DNA from: Nectonema munidae
Lineage: Eukaryota; Nematomorpha; Nectonematoida; Nectonematidae
Direction: 5' to 3'
DNA: 64,000 bases
Assembly: GCA_030549495.1 (NCBI GenBank)
Contig: JAUIRK010000627.1
Location: forward strand, 186,001-250,000
In this document: positions 9,260-20,569 of the stretch, in pieces
Layout: the number at the start of each line of letters is the position of its first letter
How positions within the stretch are numbered: the stretch's first letter is position 1
Position numbers and translations under genes: made by a program
Notes under the pieces: generated by a model
Told to the model about the DNA's origin: nothing
Database searches by the model: none
Seen by the model: only the letters and a program-made list of their open reading frames with translations

Positions 9260-11733
9260 AAAATACGAAGATAAAAATTATTTCGTCAAAAAAGTTTATG
9301 AAAACATAATTAAAATTAAAATATCCAACGATGTTTATTACAACCAATTAAAAGATTAGAAATATTCTATGAAAGAGACACTAAAAAATGGCAGAAGTAA
9401 GAGAATTGATGGTCTTGAAAAGAAGGTAGTTCTTAGGCTTAGAGTGAAAGTATGAAGGAAGTGAGGAGAGGAACATGAATGATGCGTGGTTTGTAGGAGA
9501 TAAATTTCATTATAAAAAGTAGAGGAGGGCTAAGGTAAATTCTTCTGAAGAACTGAAGAAAAATAGTTCAAACTAGTTTACTTTTTTTTTATCTTTTTTT
9601 GTTGACTTTTTTGCTTTTATTCGCCCAGGAAAGATTGTATCTTCGAAATTTTTTATTTTTATATTTTCCCTACTTTATTTAAGCGTTTTGTTCAACAAAA
9701 AATTAAATACAAATTTATGATGAAAATTAATTGAATAAACATTAAAAAATATGAAATAGAAGTGAAAATTCAGGTTTTTAATGATAATGAAATAATTATT
9801 GAAAAAAAATTTAATTTTTAGTTTTCTAAAAACAGTTTTAAACAAAATAAATTTTAGACTTTTTATTGACTTAAAATTTTTCTTTGACTTTATAGACCTA
9901 AAAAATCCAAAAAAAAAGAAAAAAAAGTAAACTATTTTAAGATTGGTTAAATGTGGCTTTTTGTTCTTTTTAAAAAATGAACTATAATGACTTTTGTTAG
10001 TCCTGTTAATCAGCAAATGATATATATATATATACAAATATTTTGGTATATAAAGAGTAGAGAAACTAAAGGTATTATCGGTGTATTCAAAGAGATGAGT
10101 AAACAAGATGCCCACATATCACAATTTTAGAATAGAGTTTGTATCTCGTGATATACAAAAAATGCTTCAACTAGAACAAAAAGAGATTCCTTAAATTTTT
10201 ATATCGTAACAAAGATATATAAATAAATAAATTACGTAACAGTTATCAATAAATTTACCTTACCTTTTTTCGTTAGGTAAAATATGAAGAATTGATTCAA
10301 TGAATTTATGAAAATTGAACACATCAAAATTGAGTGAAAGACAGAAACTTTTTAAGAATATAAATTATTTGATTCATCTTAACCCAATTAGCAAAATAGC
10401 TCCCATACGGCAGGGCACACCATATGTCAATAAGAGTGACATGTGTTTATATATATTGTTAAGAGACATGCATCCAAATACACAAATTTAATACATTCAT
10501 TCCATGTTTTTTTCCATCAGATTTTAAATGCCTTTTAGATACTAAATGTTTATTTTTTCAATAATAAAATTGAAAAAAGTGTAAAGATTTATAAACTTAA
10601 ATGATGTAAAAAATATCACAGCAAATAAGAGCCCCATTAAACATAAAACGAAAACTCTTTGATATGATTCGATAAGAATTTCAAAATAATTTTTTAATTT
10701 TAAAGAAATCAAATCACGCGATAATCAAATCCAACTATTTTGAACAAACTATTCAATGTATCAAGCTTATTCATTAAGACAAATACGAGTTACGTGAGTG
10801 ACTATAGCTAGTAGTTTTATATATTTAAGGTTGTTTCTAAAAAATCTTAACAATTTAAATACATTGGCAACGCTAAATTTTGAACAAAAATTTAAATTAA
10901 ACACACATTGATGATAAAAAATAGCAACATATTCGTTCTTTTTATCTAAAAAAAATTTTTTGACATGAGAGAAGAGTGAAATTCTCACCTCAAGAAGCTT
11001 TCCTTAAAATGAAGTATGATCTCACTTTTTATTGTAACATTGAAGAATTCAAATAAAGGACAATTGAGAAAAAATACCTTATGATCATGTTTTGGAATTT
11101 TGGAGGTATAAAAATGATCCATTTGATATCTCAAAATTGCACTAAAATTAAAAGGAGTAAAAAACATGAAGATTTAAGTAATTTAAAAAATTACTCTTTG
11201 CATCCCGAATAAAGCAAATTATCATTGTTTGCCAAACTGCGAATATCTAAAAACAAGAGTAGAAATTTTTATGCAAAAAGGAGGAAAAAAATGTACGTAC
11301 ACGTATAAAACATAAACTAGTCAATGAACAGTTGCACCTTCTTTAGATGCAATTGACATAAATACTTTGAAGGTAAAAGAAGAGTTTTTACATTAAAAAA
11401 GGTAATAATATTTGAAGTTAAAATTGTATAAAATCCTTCTTTAGAAATATAAGATTAGTTGATGAAAAACTGCTTGTTAGAAATAAAATATTTTGCATTA
11501 GTTTTGGTGATAAAAGAACTTACAATAAAAATATAATGTTTATCAATTCAAAAAAGAGCCTAGTTTTTTTCATTATTTTTGGTATTTGTAGAAGCACAAG
11601 AGTTATTTAAAAAAAATCTATCTTGTGAATTTTTTTCTCCAAAAGCCTCTGATTCAGGTTTAAATTTTTACTTTTTGAATTTTTTTTAGGTTTTAAGGTA
11701 CTTTAAAAATGTTTTGAGGCGACATAGGACTAG
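9260..11733. other. Long AT-rich stretch, nothing firm
   Basis: Frames here, including a 146-residue minus-strand one at 9675-10115, are Phe/Lys/Asn/Ile-rich products of base composition with no motif. No terminal repeats were found except the likely element end at 11734-11753. Confidence 0.4.
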
Positions 11734-11753
11734 TTTGACCATGCAAGGGTTAA
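11734..11753. repeat. piggyBac-type right end
   Basis: TTTGACCATGCAAGGGTTAA has the orientation of an element lying to its left. It could pair with TTAACTCTTTTGTGACCAG at 9131 or with an end outside the window. Confidence 0.4.
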
Positions 11754-11959
11754 AAAAACAAAATTTTTGGTTAAGACTTTTTCGCCCCAATGAAATCACA
11801 TTGGGATGTCGTTACCACACTCTCCAGATTTGTGCCCCTAACATATACTGCTTTTGTACATAAGTTAAAAAAACTTTTTTGGTTTTTTATTTACAAATTC
11901 CTTTAAAATTACCTCTTAGAACGGAGAAAAGGCTTAAAATAGTAGCTCGCCTCTTTCAT

Positions 11960-12230
11960 TGGCTGGTGCGGGCCAATAGGAAAATGACTCTACTTCTTAT
12001 GCAAGTAAGTGTTCAGAATTACATGAATATACAAATTTTGAGAATAATAATAATGAAATGTAGTGGTTGTAAATCATCTGATGAAAGTGAAATTAGTAGT
12101 TAAAGTAATAAAAAGATTTTATATGACTTTCAGAGTAAAAATGGTGTACTTTGGACTTTATCTTTTCCAAAAATTCAAGGAAGAACAACCTCTAAAAACA
12201 TAATACATCATAAAAGCGATGTTAAAGCAG
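11960..12230 (+). pseudogene. piggyBac transposase, N-terminal remnant
   Basis: Around 12085-12225 the plus strand reads SSDESEISS, then (past a stop) YDFQSKNGVLWTLSFPKI and GRTTSKNIIHH. The N-terminal third of piggyBac transposases has this type of sequence: an acidic head, then 'G..W...P....GR....NI'. It is broken by stops and separated from a matching cysteine-rich tail at 12991-13176 by about 760 bp of unrelated, C-run-bearing sequence. The central DDE region is missing, so this is a gutted copy. Confidence 0.55.
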
Positions 12231-12235
12231 AGCCC

Positions 12236-12796
12236 CCCTTCCCAAAAACTTTTTCTGCCCCCCCCCAATTCCTTTAAAATTTTTAGAATGTTTTGATATG
12301 TATGCAGTTGTTTGGCGGCCTCAATCTCCGATAGTATATTCTTGCTAACAAAAACAAATGTGTCGAAGATTCTTCCTTCTAATTAACATTTTGCTCAGTT
12401 GACGATTCTCTAACAACTGATATTATGCCAATACAACTGCAAAACGAAGAGTTTTAAGAAGTCAACGATGCTCAATGCTGCATGAAAGAAGGAAGAATCT
12501 CACGCTTGTTTCGTATCTGAAAGACAAAAAAAATTGTCAACAATGAAATCTTGAAATTTTTCTTTCAAAAAATAAATTTGTGTCATACTTCATGATATCC
12601 AAATAAAAATAAAATTTTTTTATTGATATCAATTACTGAAATTTTTAAAGTACATGTGCTTTAACTACTTTAACTACATGTGCTACATTCTTTTTTGTTA
12701 AAAATGTCTGGTTTACGTATAAAAATGTCTGCCCCCCCCCCCCCCCACAAATTTTTTGTCTGCCCTTCCAACTTCTATTTTTTGGCTACGCCACTG
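12236..12796. mobile_element. Possible insertion inside gutted piggyBac
   Basis: Long C runs occur near both sides (12260-12268 and 12733-12747). The right part ends TTTTTTGGCTACGCCACTG, the type of end seen on hAT-like elements here (compare GGCTACGTTACTG ending at 43825). A clear left partner was not found. Confidence 0.35.
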
Positions 12797-12990
12797 GTGG
12801 ATACGTGTGATGAAATGTTGAAAGAATAGTCGAGCAAACCAGAAACTAGAAAATTGCATTTAGCTGTTTTCAACAATTAACTTGATATAGTCTGCTATTT
12901 TGTATATTATTTTAAAATATAGTTTCTGAAACTACCAGCAAAAAATTTTTGCTATCGTTGGGTGACGTACTTTGTTCTTAGGCAAAAAAA

Positions 12991-13176
12991 GTGAGGAAAG
13001 AAAACTGTAATATTTCAAGAAATTCTGCAAAAAGGAAAAGTACAAGAGATAACAATAAACGTCTTCTTTGTAAAAAATGTCATAAGAATAAAACACGCTT
13101 AAAATGTTATGTTTGTGATATTGATGTGTGTAATTATTATTCTAGCCAAGTTTATTTTGAATATTTGAAGCAATAA
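12991..13176 (+). pseudogene. piggyBac C-terminal cysteine-rich remnant
   Basis: The open frame contains RLLCKKCHKNKTRLKCYVC and DIDVCNYY, a C-x2-C...C-x2-C...C pattern. This is the zinc-binding tail of piggyBac transposases, ending at TAA 13174-13176. It is in the same orientation as the N-terminal remnant at 11960-12230. An upstream ATG at 12991 looks fortuitous. Confidence 0.6.
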
Positions 13177-13323
13177 AAACTTACGTATATTTGGTTTTTA
13201 AAATTTTGAAAAAATTGTTTTGCCTTGCGCATTTTAAGTTGTAGTAGATTACGGGTGAATTGCTATATTCAATTGTATAACATCAAATCATTTCATAGAT
13301 TTTTTTATTTTAATAGTATGAAT

Positions 13324-14133
13324 CAGAGTCCAGTGGGGAGTGAATTTTTAGGTTGGGGCGGGGAGATGCTCACTCCGCGGGGAACAGAGTGGGAGGGGGA
13401 ACAATTTTCTCAATGATGAAATATAAAAGTATTTCATGAAACAAAAAGATGAAATAAACTTTTTTATTTAAGCTAATTTTTAAATGATTTATTATTTTAC
13501 CCAAACAAAAATTAACTCTTCAACTTTTTTTGGATTCAAGCTACTTCGTTTACTGTTTCCAATATTTTAACCGAAACTGAACAATCTTTCTGATTGTGAG
13601 TAGCTTGTCGGTATTATTTTATTAAGATATAATTCTGAATATATATATTTCGATAAAATTATGTAATTTTATAAAATCTCTTTGGAACGTCTTATAAGAC
13701 TATTATAAGAATAATTAAAAAAATAGATCGGAGGAAAAGGAGAGGCCATTTTGAAGAAGGGAGTATCAGTAACAGGAAAGGGAAAAGAAGCTGAAACAAG
13801 CCGCCATTTTTTTTCGAAGACGCATTGAATAGTGAAAAAATGGCGATTTCCATAGAAAAATATAGGGGCGCATCGATTAGTGAGGCCGTATGATACGAAA
13901 TAAATTTCGATTTCATAGATTTCGTGCAACCGAACCCAACAATTTTTCAGTATTATTTCATATTATTGAAACCATGTCGAAAAGTAAATAATGTATATAT
14001 TTACAAAAAGACAATAAAGACTTTGTAATTTTCTATCAATTCCCCTATAACGTAGTTAAAACCTTTCACGCAGAGAATGGGAAGTCATTCTGCCCATGGG
14101 GAACGGGAAAGATTGGGTCCCCGCTGGGCTCTG
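13324..14133. mobile_element. hAT-type non-autonomous element, 810 bp
   Basis: The left end CAGAGTCCAGTGGGGAG is the inverted partner of the right end, which read inward is CAGAGCCCAGCGGGGAC. The flanks GTATGAAT (13316-13323) and GAATGAAT (14134-14141) are a 7/8 target duplication. The interior has a 'GCCGCCATTTTTT ... AAAAAATGGCG' inverted pair at about 13799-13850. The minus-strand frames at 13669-13929 lie wholly inside and show no transposase motif. Confidence 0.75.
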
Positions 14134-15600
14134 GAATGAATACTTCATTTAAAAAACATAATGTAAATAAAGCACATCCGATTTAGAAAAGGATATCAAG
14201 TAAATATTCTAATATGGTCAATTAATCCATTAAGCCATTCTAGGGTTAAACACAAATTAATTAAGGTGTAAAATACAATAGAGCAAAAGTAAAAATGAAT
14301 AAAGTATAAAATGACTTTGAAGAAAAAGGACTTTAGTCCCCTAATCGAATAAAATACAAATAGGCCAAAAAATGGTTAAATTAACGTACAAAAACAAACC
14401 AAAATTTAAATCTTCGAGCTAAGTATGTATTAAAAGAAATATTTTAGTCAGGGAAAAGCTATGCAAAAAACAAAGTCCAAATTTTTAGAAAAAAAAGAAT
14501 ATTCACTTTCATACATTAAATGATTTAATAAATAAAATATAAGATTACCGTTGAAGACTTCATTAAACTCACCAGGAGGACTTTGTAAAAGTAACCTATT
14601 GCATATTTCTACCTAAATATTAAAATTAGTTTATATTTCACTCAGTTTATTATTTTAGATTTAATATCATTTTTATTTTTAAGTATAAAATATATATAAC
14701 AACTCAAAGTTAAGTTACTTTTTTTTTATCCATATTATTCTTAAAAATGCAACATAACGAAATTAGGCAAAATTAAAAATTAAAAGTAAAAATTAAACTA
14801 AAAAATATTACAAAATACCTAGTACTAGAAGTGATTTGTTTCGAATACAAGAGTCTGACCATTATTGAGATTTTTACTAACACAAATAATAGAATAATAG
14901 ATTTAAGCTAGCAAAACCTGTATTCAATTATATAATTATTTCAACATTAAATTTTAAAAATAGAAGTTTATTTTTAAAATATTCTTTTATTTGTTTAACT
15001 GAGTGTTGAGCCTCAATTTTAGCGTTAAGGTGTATCTTTCAGATTAATCTTTGAAGTTCAGAGGTTCCTAAGGGTCACTACTCTTTAAAACAAAATCACA
15101 AAACTGTGATTAACCATATTAAGCATAATGCTCACAAATAGCCTTACTGCTAAAAGTGCTTTTAAATCCAACTAATCAACCAACAGTGTTTAAGAACAGG
15201 TGTTCCCCAAAATCATAGATTCTTGAAAAATTTTCTAAGACTTTGGCTCTAGTAAGATAAGCTATTTTAAGATTTATTTTTTCATATTCGTAATATTTCA
15301 ATAAATTGAGGGTATAAAAGGTTAAGTTCTAAATAATTGTTAAACAAATTATTAAGGTACATGTAAATACAAAATATATAAATATTTCGTCAATATACTT
15401 TTTATTTATCTGTGAATTTTTTGAAATGATTCAATATTCTTTTTTATTTCTACTGATTTTTGCCTTGCAAATAAATTTTCTTTTTACTTCTTCTTCTTCC
15501 CTCAATAAGGCTTGGACTACTGTAATAGAAGAGTATACTAAAACACATAAGAAAGCAAAATAAATACTGCTATACATAATTTCAAAAAAAAACATATTAA
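14134..15600. other. AT-rich stretch, no gene seen
   Basis: Very AT-rich sequence with scattered A/T runs. No coding frame or structured repeat is visible. Confidence 0.4.
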
Positions 15601-16950
15601 TTCAAATGAGGTAACTCAATTTGTAAAAGATGAAGACAGATCATTAATATAATGTTGAAATAGTTGTTCTTTAAACTTGATAAATGAGGTTATTTTTCTA
15701 ACGGATCTTAGGAGGGAGTTAAAAAGAAGCGAGGAAGTAGAATAAAATGTCTTTTCATTTTTTGTTTTGGATCGGATTGGGAGGATGTTAAAAAACTTGT
15801 TTAGACAGACATGTTTTTCTTCTGAGGAGCAGTGAAGTTGTTTAAATGTCAAAAGAAGAAATTTGAGCTGAAGGAATTGATGCTTGGGAGAATTTTTGAG
15901 GATTGTAGTGATCAATTGAAATCTTTAAAGGTTGTTTTATGTATGAGAGGTGGTTAGGATGAAGTATTCAGAGCATTGAGTTGGTGTTTGGATTTTGCTA
16001 TGATTATGTTGAAGTGGTGTTTGAGATATTAATTCCCAAGATATTTAAGGAATTTGTAGTTTTAATGTTCTCTGCTTTTAAATGAAGCATAAACTTTGTA
16101 TGAGAAAAGTGTCGTATACTTTTTAGAAACGTTAATGGACATGTAATTGTCGTAGTACCATTTTTGAATATTATTTGTTGTAGTTAGGATAGCTAGTTCT
16201 AGTTCGTCTAAAGATTTGTGGAAGGATACAAAAAAATTTCATCTGCATAGAGGAACAGTTTGGTATGAGTTGAGTTGATGGAGGAGGGTAGATCATTGAT
16301 AAAGGGATTGAATAATAAGGGGCTCTGAACAGAACCTTGAGGTAATCCTTGATTAGAGAGGGTTGGTGAGGAGAAGGTTTGATTGAAAAAAGTTTGGGTA
16401 GTGCGATTAGAGAGATAGGATTTTAATAGGCAGATGCTTTTGGTGTCGAATTTTATGTTAGAAAGTTTTTTGGAAAGGAGTGCGTGATCAAAGGAGGTAA
16501 TGGCTGCATAATAATTAGCGTTAAGTTTTGAAAATATTAATTCAATGATTGAATCAATAGAGTCGTTGGAAGATCGTTTTTTCTGGAAGCTGTACTGATG
16601 CAGGTAGAGAAGTGAGTTGTTTGAAATATGCTCTGATATTTGGGAGAGGTAGACTTTTTCAAAGATTTTGGAGATTGTAGGAGTATTTGATATAGGACAG
16701 TAGTTCGAAATTTTTTGCCTGGAGCCTCTTTTATGGTTAGGTATGATTGTTGAGAGTTTCAAGGATTCAGGAAATGTGTTGTGAATGAAGGTAAGATTGA
16801 TAAAGTGGGTTAAGATAGGAGTTAAATAGTCTTGGCAATCTTTTATGAGATTCATAGGCAGGGGGTCGAATGGGGATAAATTAGGTTTGGATGATTGAAT
16901 GATCTGTATGACTAGGTCAGTGGAGATTAGTTTAAATTTGAAAGGAGCAG
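15600..16950 (-). pseudogene. LINE reverse transcriptase remnant
   Basis: Reading leftward from 16950, the minus strand encodes the central and C-terminal parts of a non-LTR retrotransposon polyprotein. The segment at 16208-16969 shows SPFDPLPMNLIKDC, STIIPNHKRGSRQKISNYCP, SKIFEKV, a thumb with LPQGSVQSPLLFNPFINDLP, and the catalytic-site region LFLYADE, where YADD is expected. The tail continues in pieces (IQKWYYDNYMSINVSKK; PLKISIDHYNPQKFSQ) to about 15616. The order fits the CR1/jockey type. Stops and frame changes break it below 16208. Its 5' side is cut at 16951 by a piggyBac insertion (TTAA then CCCTTTCCTGC). Confidence 0.85.
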
Positions 16951-18083
16951 TTAACCCTTTCCTGCACATAAGATTTAAACTTTTTATTTTAATAATTTTT
17001 TTGTTTACTTATCATTATTTTTGTTCGAAAGATATAAATTAGATAAAATAAACACAAACCTATCATCTATTTCTTTACACTGAAAAAAATTATTTATTAA
17101 AATTTGAAACTATTTATGATAAAGGGCGAAACAATTTCTATTTGCCGTGAAACACAAAAAAAACTTTGCATTTTGAAGAAGAGTTGTTGGTTCGATTTTC
17201 GATATTTCTTTTAGAACAAAGCAAAGATCTTTGGCGTTTGATGGATTTCAACATCACATGCTCATTTTCTGATGGCCTTGGTGTGACTATAGCTCTTTTA
17301 GACAAAATGAAGTTTTGTGCAACTCTATTTCTTGAACTAAAATTGTTGATTAGCTCTCTCACAATAATTCTTATTAACTGTTTCGAATCATAAATTTTAT
17401 CACAATTCTTAGTGAAAATGATCACCAGGCAAACTGTAAACAAGTCAAAGAAAATTTTACTATAATACTTTTTACAATATATTCTATCATTTATATAATA
17501 GCTTATTTTCTGATCAAGTATATCTACACCATTCATGCTTTGATTATATTTCTTGACCATGACAGGATATTTCGATTTTATCACTAAACCCTCTTTTTCC
17601 TCTTCTTGAAACAGTAACGTCCTTGCCATTGAAAAAATTTGAAATCAAAATTACTGATCTATTATCGTACCATTTTATAACACATATATTTGATTTGGAT
17701 GAATAAAATCACTCAGAATCTCCCCTGTTCATTTTTTTATTTGGTATGAAATTTGGTAAACCTCTTCTTGATTTGTTGATTGTTGCAATTGAAAATACTG
17801 ATGAGAAATAATTGTCGAAAAAAACATAACAGGATAAACCTTGAAGCTTTTATGTCAATTTCAATACCCAATTGGGTCCAAGTCCTTCTTCACACTCCTC
17901 TTTTTTGCCGGTATAAATATCGAATTCATAAAGATATCCATCATCACATGAACATCTACAAAAAACTTTGAAACCTCATTTTATTGGTTTGTTTTTGATA
18001 TACTGTTTCATAGAGTTTCTACCCTTGAATGATATCATGTGTTCGTCTATTGACTGATTCAAAGTTGGTTCTCGTGCTTTTAA
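16951..18083 (-). pseudogene. piggyBac transposase, C-terminal half
   Basis: The left boundary is TTAACCCTTTCCTGCAC at 16951, a typical piggyBac end. The minus strand then holds the gene's 3' half. At about 17960-18070 it reads NQSIDEHMISFKGRNSMKQY and NKPIKWGFKV, the conserved catalytic core. A broken stretch with CDDGYLYEFDIYTGKK follows, then the open frame 17629-17138 with YPVMVKKYNQSMNGVDILDQ and YYSKIFFDL. These match the 'NxxMGGVDxxDQ' region of PGBD4-like proteins. The N-terminal half is absent or displaced because a second element begins at 18084. At least one stop and one frame change lie between the two parts. Confidence 0.85.
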
Positions 18084-18218
18084 CCCTATTAGTGCTGGGC
18101 AAAATTTGTCCGCTCAAGTGCTAGGGGGCGTAAAGTGCCCCCTCCCCCCCTATTTTTCTCAGATATTAATAAGTTTTTATAAATATTTTTAATGTTACAT
18201 ATATATTTCAACTATGCT

Positions 18219-18700
18219 GAATTCAGTGGTGAGTCCATTTTTTTATGAAAATCATTCAAACCTGTCAAAAAATTGATCTAAATGTGACAGCTCATCTCAA
18301 AAAGGAACTTTTTATCTAAATAATTATATAGAGTTTTTTACACATGTATACCCATTTTCAAATAAGCTGAATTCAGTGGTGATATTTAATTTTTATGAAA
18401 ATCAATCAAACCTGTCAAAAAATTTATCTAAATGTGACAGCTCATTTCAAAAAGGAACTTTTTATCTAAATAAGTATATAAAGTTTTTTACACATTTATA
18501 CCCATTTTCAAATAATGTGAATTCAGACATGATATTCATTTTTTATGAAAATCAATCAAACTGTCAAAAAATTTGATATAAATGTGACAGCTCATCTCAA
18601 AAAGAAGCATTTAATCTAAATAATTATATAATATTTTTTACACATCCATTTTCAAGCATGCTGAATTCAGTGGTGATATTCATTTTTTTTATAAAAATCA
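18219..18700 (+). repeat. Satellite A, four ~148-bp units
   Basis: The landmark GAATTCAG recurs at 18219, 18369, 18519 and 18663 (spacings 150, 150 and 144). Each unit includes ATGAAAATCAATCAAACCTG, AATGTGACAGCTCAT and AAAAGGAACTTTTTATCTAAA. Confidence 0.9.
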
Positions 18701-19030
18701 TTCAAAACAGATATTTTATTTAAATTTCAAAAATATTTCTGTAGACATTAGACGTAAATCGAACATTTGATTGACTCTTTCATATATTTAAAACCTCTAA
18801 ATGCAAAAAATGATTTCAGAAATAAAAATTATCATGGTCGAATTGGTATAACACATATATTTTATGTAAAATGTGAAGGAATGTTTTTGGAGACAATTTT
18901 CAGAAGTAAACCGCAAATTTGATTAACACTTATAGGTATTTTCAAATCCTAAATGTAAAAAATGAGTCCAGAAATGAAAACAGCATGCCTGATTTAGTAT
19001 AAAAACATATATTTTATGTAAAATTTGAAG
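18700..19030 (+). repeat. Satellite B, two units
   Basis: The landmark GTAAAYCG at 18753 and 18906 (spacing 153) is followed by AAATTTGATTAACACTTA, ATTTTCAAATCCTAAATG and AGTCCAGAAATGAAAACAGC. It is the same unit as the seven-copy array at 20590-21620. Confidence 0.85.
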
Positions 19031-19635
19031 GTATATTTTATTAGATATATTTTTGATCAATCAAAATTTTGATTGACATTTTCTAAAAAGTAGCCGTGAT
19101 TATTGAAAAAATTAAATATAGTGTTATGCGTTCCAAACTGTATATAATTATAAATTTTAAGGGTATTATATAATATAGATCCTAAGTTATAAGGTTAAGT
19201 ACAGATGTCAAAATTTTAATTTTTGATTGAGTTTTGGACATGAAAGGGTCATTCAACTACCATGAAAATGGTTTCAAAGATGCAGCTAGCGATTTTAGGA
19301 AATGTCACAAAATTTGAAGGAATATGATTCAGCCAATTTTCTACAATTAATTTTTAAGTGAGGGGGGGGGGGCATTTTACGCACCAGCACTAATAGGGTT
19401 GGGTAAGGATAGATTAAACATTTCCACTACTTTTTAGACACTCCTCTTACATTGCTCCTCTCGCCTTATAAGCAACATATATTATTTTTTATTAAATTGA
19501 CATCAAACTGAAAATATAAATCAGATATTAGTGTGCAGAAGTCAGGTTCTTTGTTTTATTGCGCTTTTAATATAATAAATATTTTTCGTCGTGTTGTTTT
19601 TTAATTTATTTTTTAGATTCCACATCGACTTTAAA

Positions 19636-20400
19636 ATGGCTAATACTCCTTCGACTGGAAAAAAAAGAAAGGTAAACGAAGAAGGGCGAGTGTTTCAAGA
19701 GAAATGGGAATTACAGTATTTTTGCACAGAAATGAATAGAAAGATACATTGTTTAATTTGCAATATTACCACATTTGTACGCCGAAAACTTACAACTTGA
19801 AAAGACATTATGAGACGAACCATCTATCTTACGATAAATATGAAGGCCCAATGCGTGTTTCAAAGCTCAAGGAATTGAAAGTTAACTTGACACGGCAACA
19901 GACCCTTTTTACAAAAATTCAGAAAGAATAGCGACGAATGGGAAATCTTGCACTGAAGGAGATTTTGTAAAACAATGTCTTGTGAAAACAGCAAAAATTG
20001 TGTCCAGAAAAAGCACACTTGTTTAAAAATATATCATTAACCAGGAACACTGTTGCTGAACGGATCGATGAAATGTCAAGTGTTTTGAACATTTTTCTAT
20101 TGCAATTGATGAGACTGTTGATATTACTGGTATAGCACAGCTTGCAATTTTCATGAGGGCCTGTGACAACAAATTTACCATTTATGAAGAGCTGATCCCT
20201 ATGCATGACACTACAACAAGCCAAGCCATCATTGAGAAAATCGAAAATTTTTTGGATGAGTATGATTTATATTTAGGCAGACTTGTATGCTTGTCTACAG
20301 ACGGTGCAGCAACAATGATTGGCAGGCATAATGCTGTTGTTCTAAGTTACAAACAAAAATAAAGAATTTACATCGAGATTTGTCGGTTACAAATTTTCAC
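19636..20400 (+). pseudogene. hAT transposase remnant with BED finger
   Basis: The plus strand starts at ATG 19636. It encodes a BED-like zinc finger in two frames: CLIC and then KRHYETNH, with a frame change between them near 19790. The core continues in pieces: an 'SIAIDETVDITGIAQLAIF' region near 20095-20150, then RACDNKFTIYEELIPMHDTT and GRLVCLSTDGAATMIGRHNA (20153-20362). It is the pattern of hAT proteins related to GTF2IRD2/ZBED-type transposases (DESTD..AQL.IF.R......EEL; TDGAP.M). The catalytic C-terminal half with the dimerisation domain is missing. No terminal repeats or 8-bp duplication were identified. It lies between the two satellite-bearing elements. Confidence 0.8.
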
Positions 20401-20569
20401 TGTATACCGATAAAATAAAAGATGAAGAGTTATGGATGTTACTCTTTACAAGTCCTCATTCATTCTTGACGTTAAGCTTAATAGGACATGGGATTAAAGT
20501 TTACATTAAGCTTAATTAAGGATGAAATAGAATAGACAAGAGAGGAGTAGGAATTCAGGAAAATTTGTT

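Larger units (their letters stand above)
18084..19398. mobile_element. piggyBac-type element carrying satellite arrays
   Basis: It starts CCCTATTAGTGCTGG right after TTAA (18080-18083) and ends with the exact inverted copy CCAGCACTAATAGGG at 19384-19398, followed by TTGG where TTAA is expected. Just inside the ends are C-runs (about 18122-18151) and G-runs (19363-19372) next to CGTAAAGTGCC / GGCATTTTACG. The 1.3-kb body has no gene. It holds four ~148-bp units of one type, two of another, and a unique right segment. It sits inside the piggyBac remnant at 16951-18083. Confidence 0.8.

Noticed and set aside
9675-10115. 146-residue minus-strand ORF
   Set aside because: Phe/Lys/Asn/Ile-rich with homopolymer runs. 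Expected in very AT-rich DNA, with no motif or splice context.
13669-13929. Overlapping minus-strand ORFs of 74 and 86 residues
   Set aside because: They lie wholly inside the 810-bp hAT-type element and match no transposase motif.
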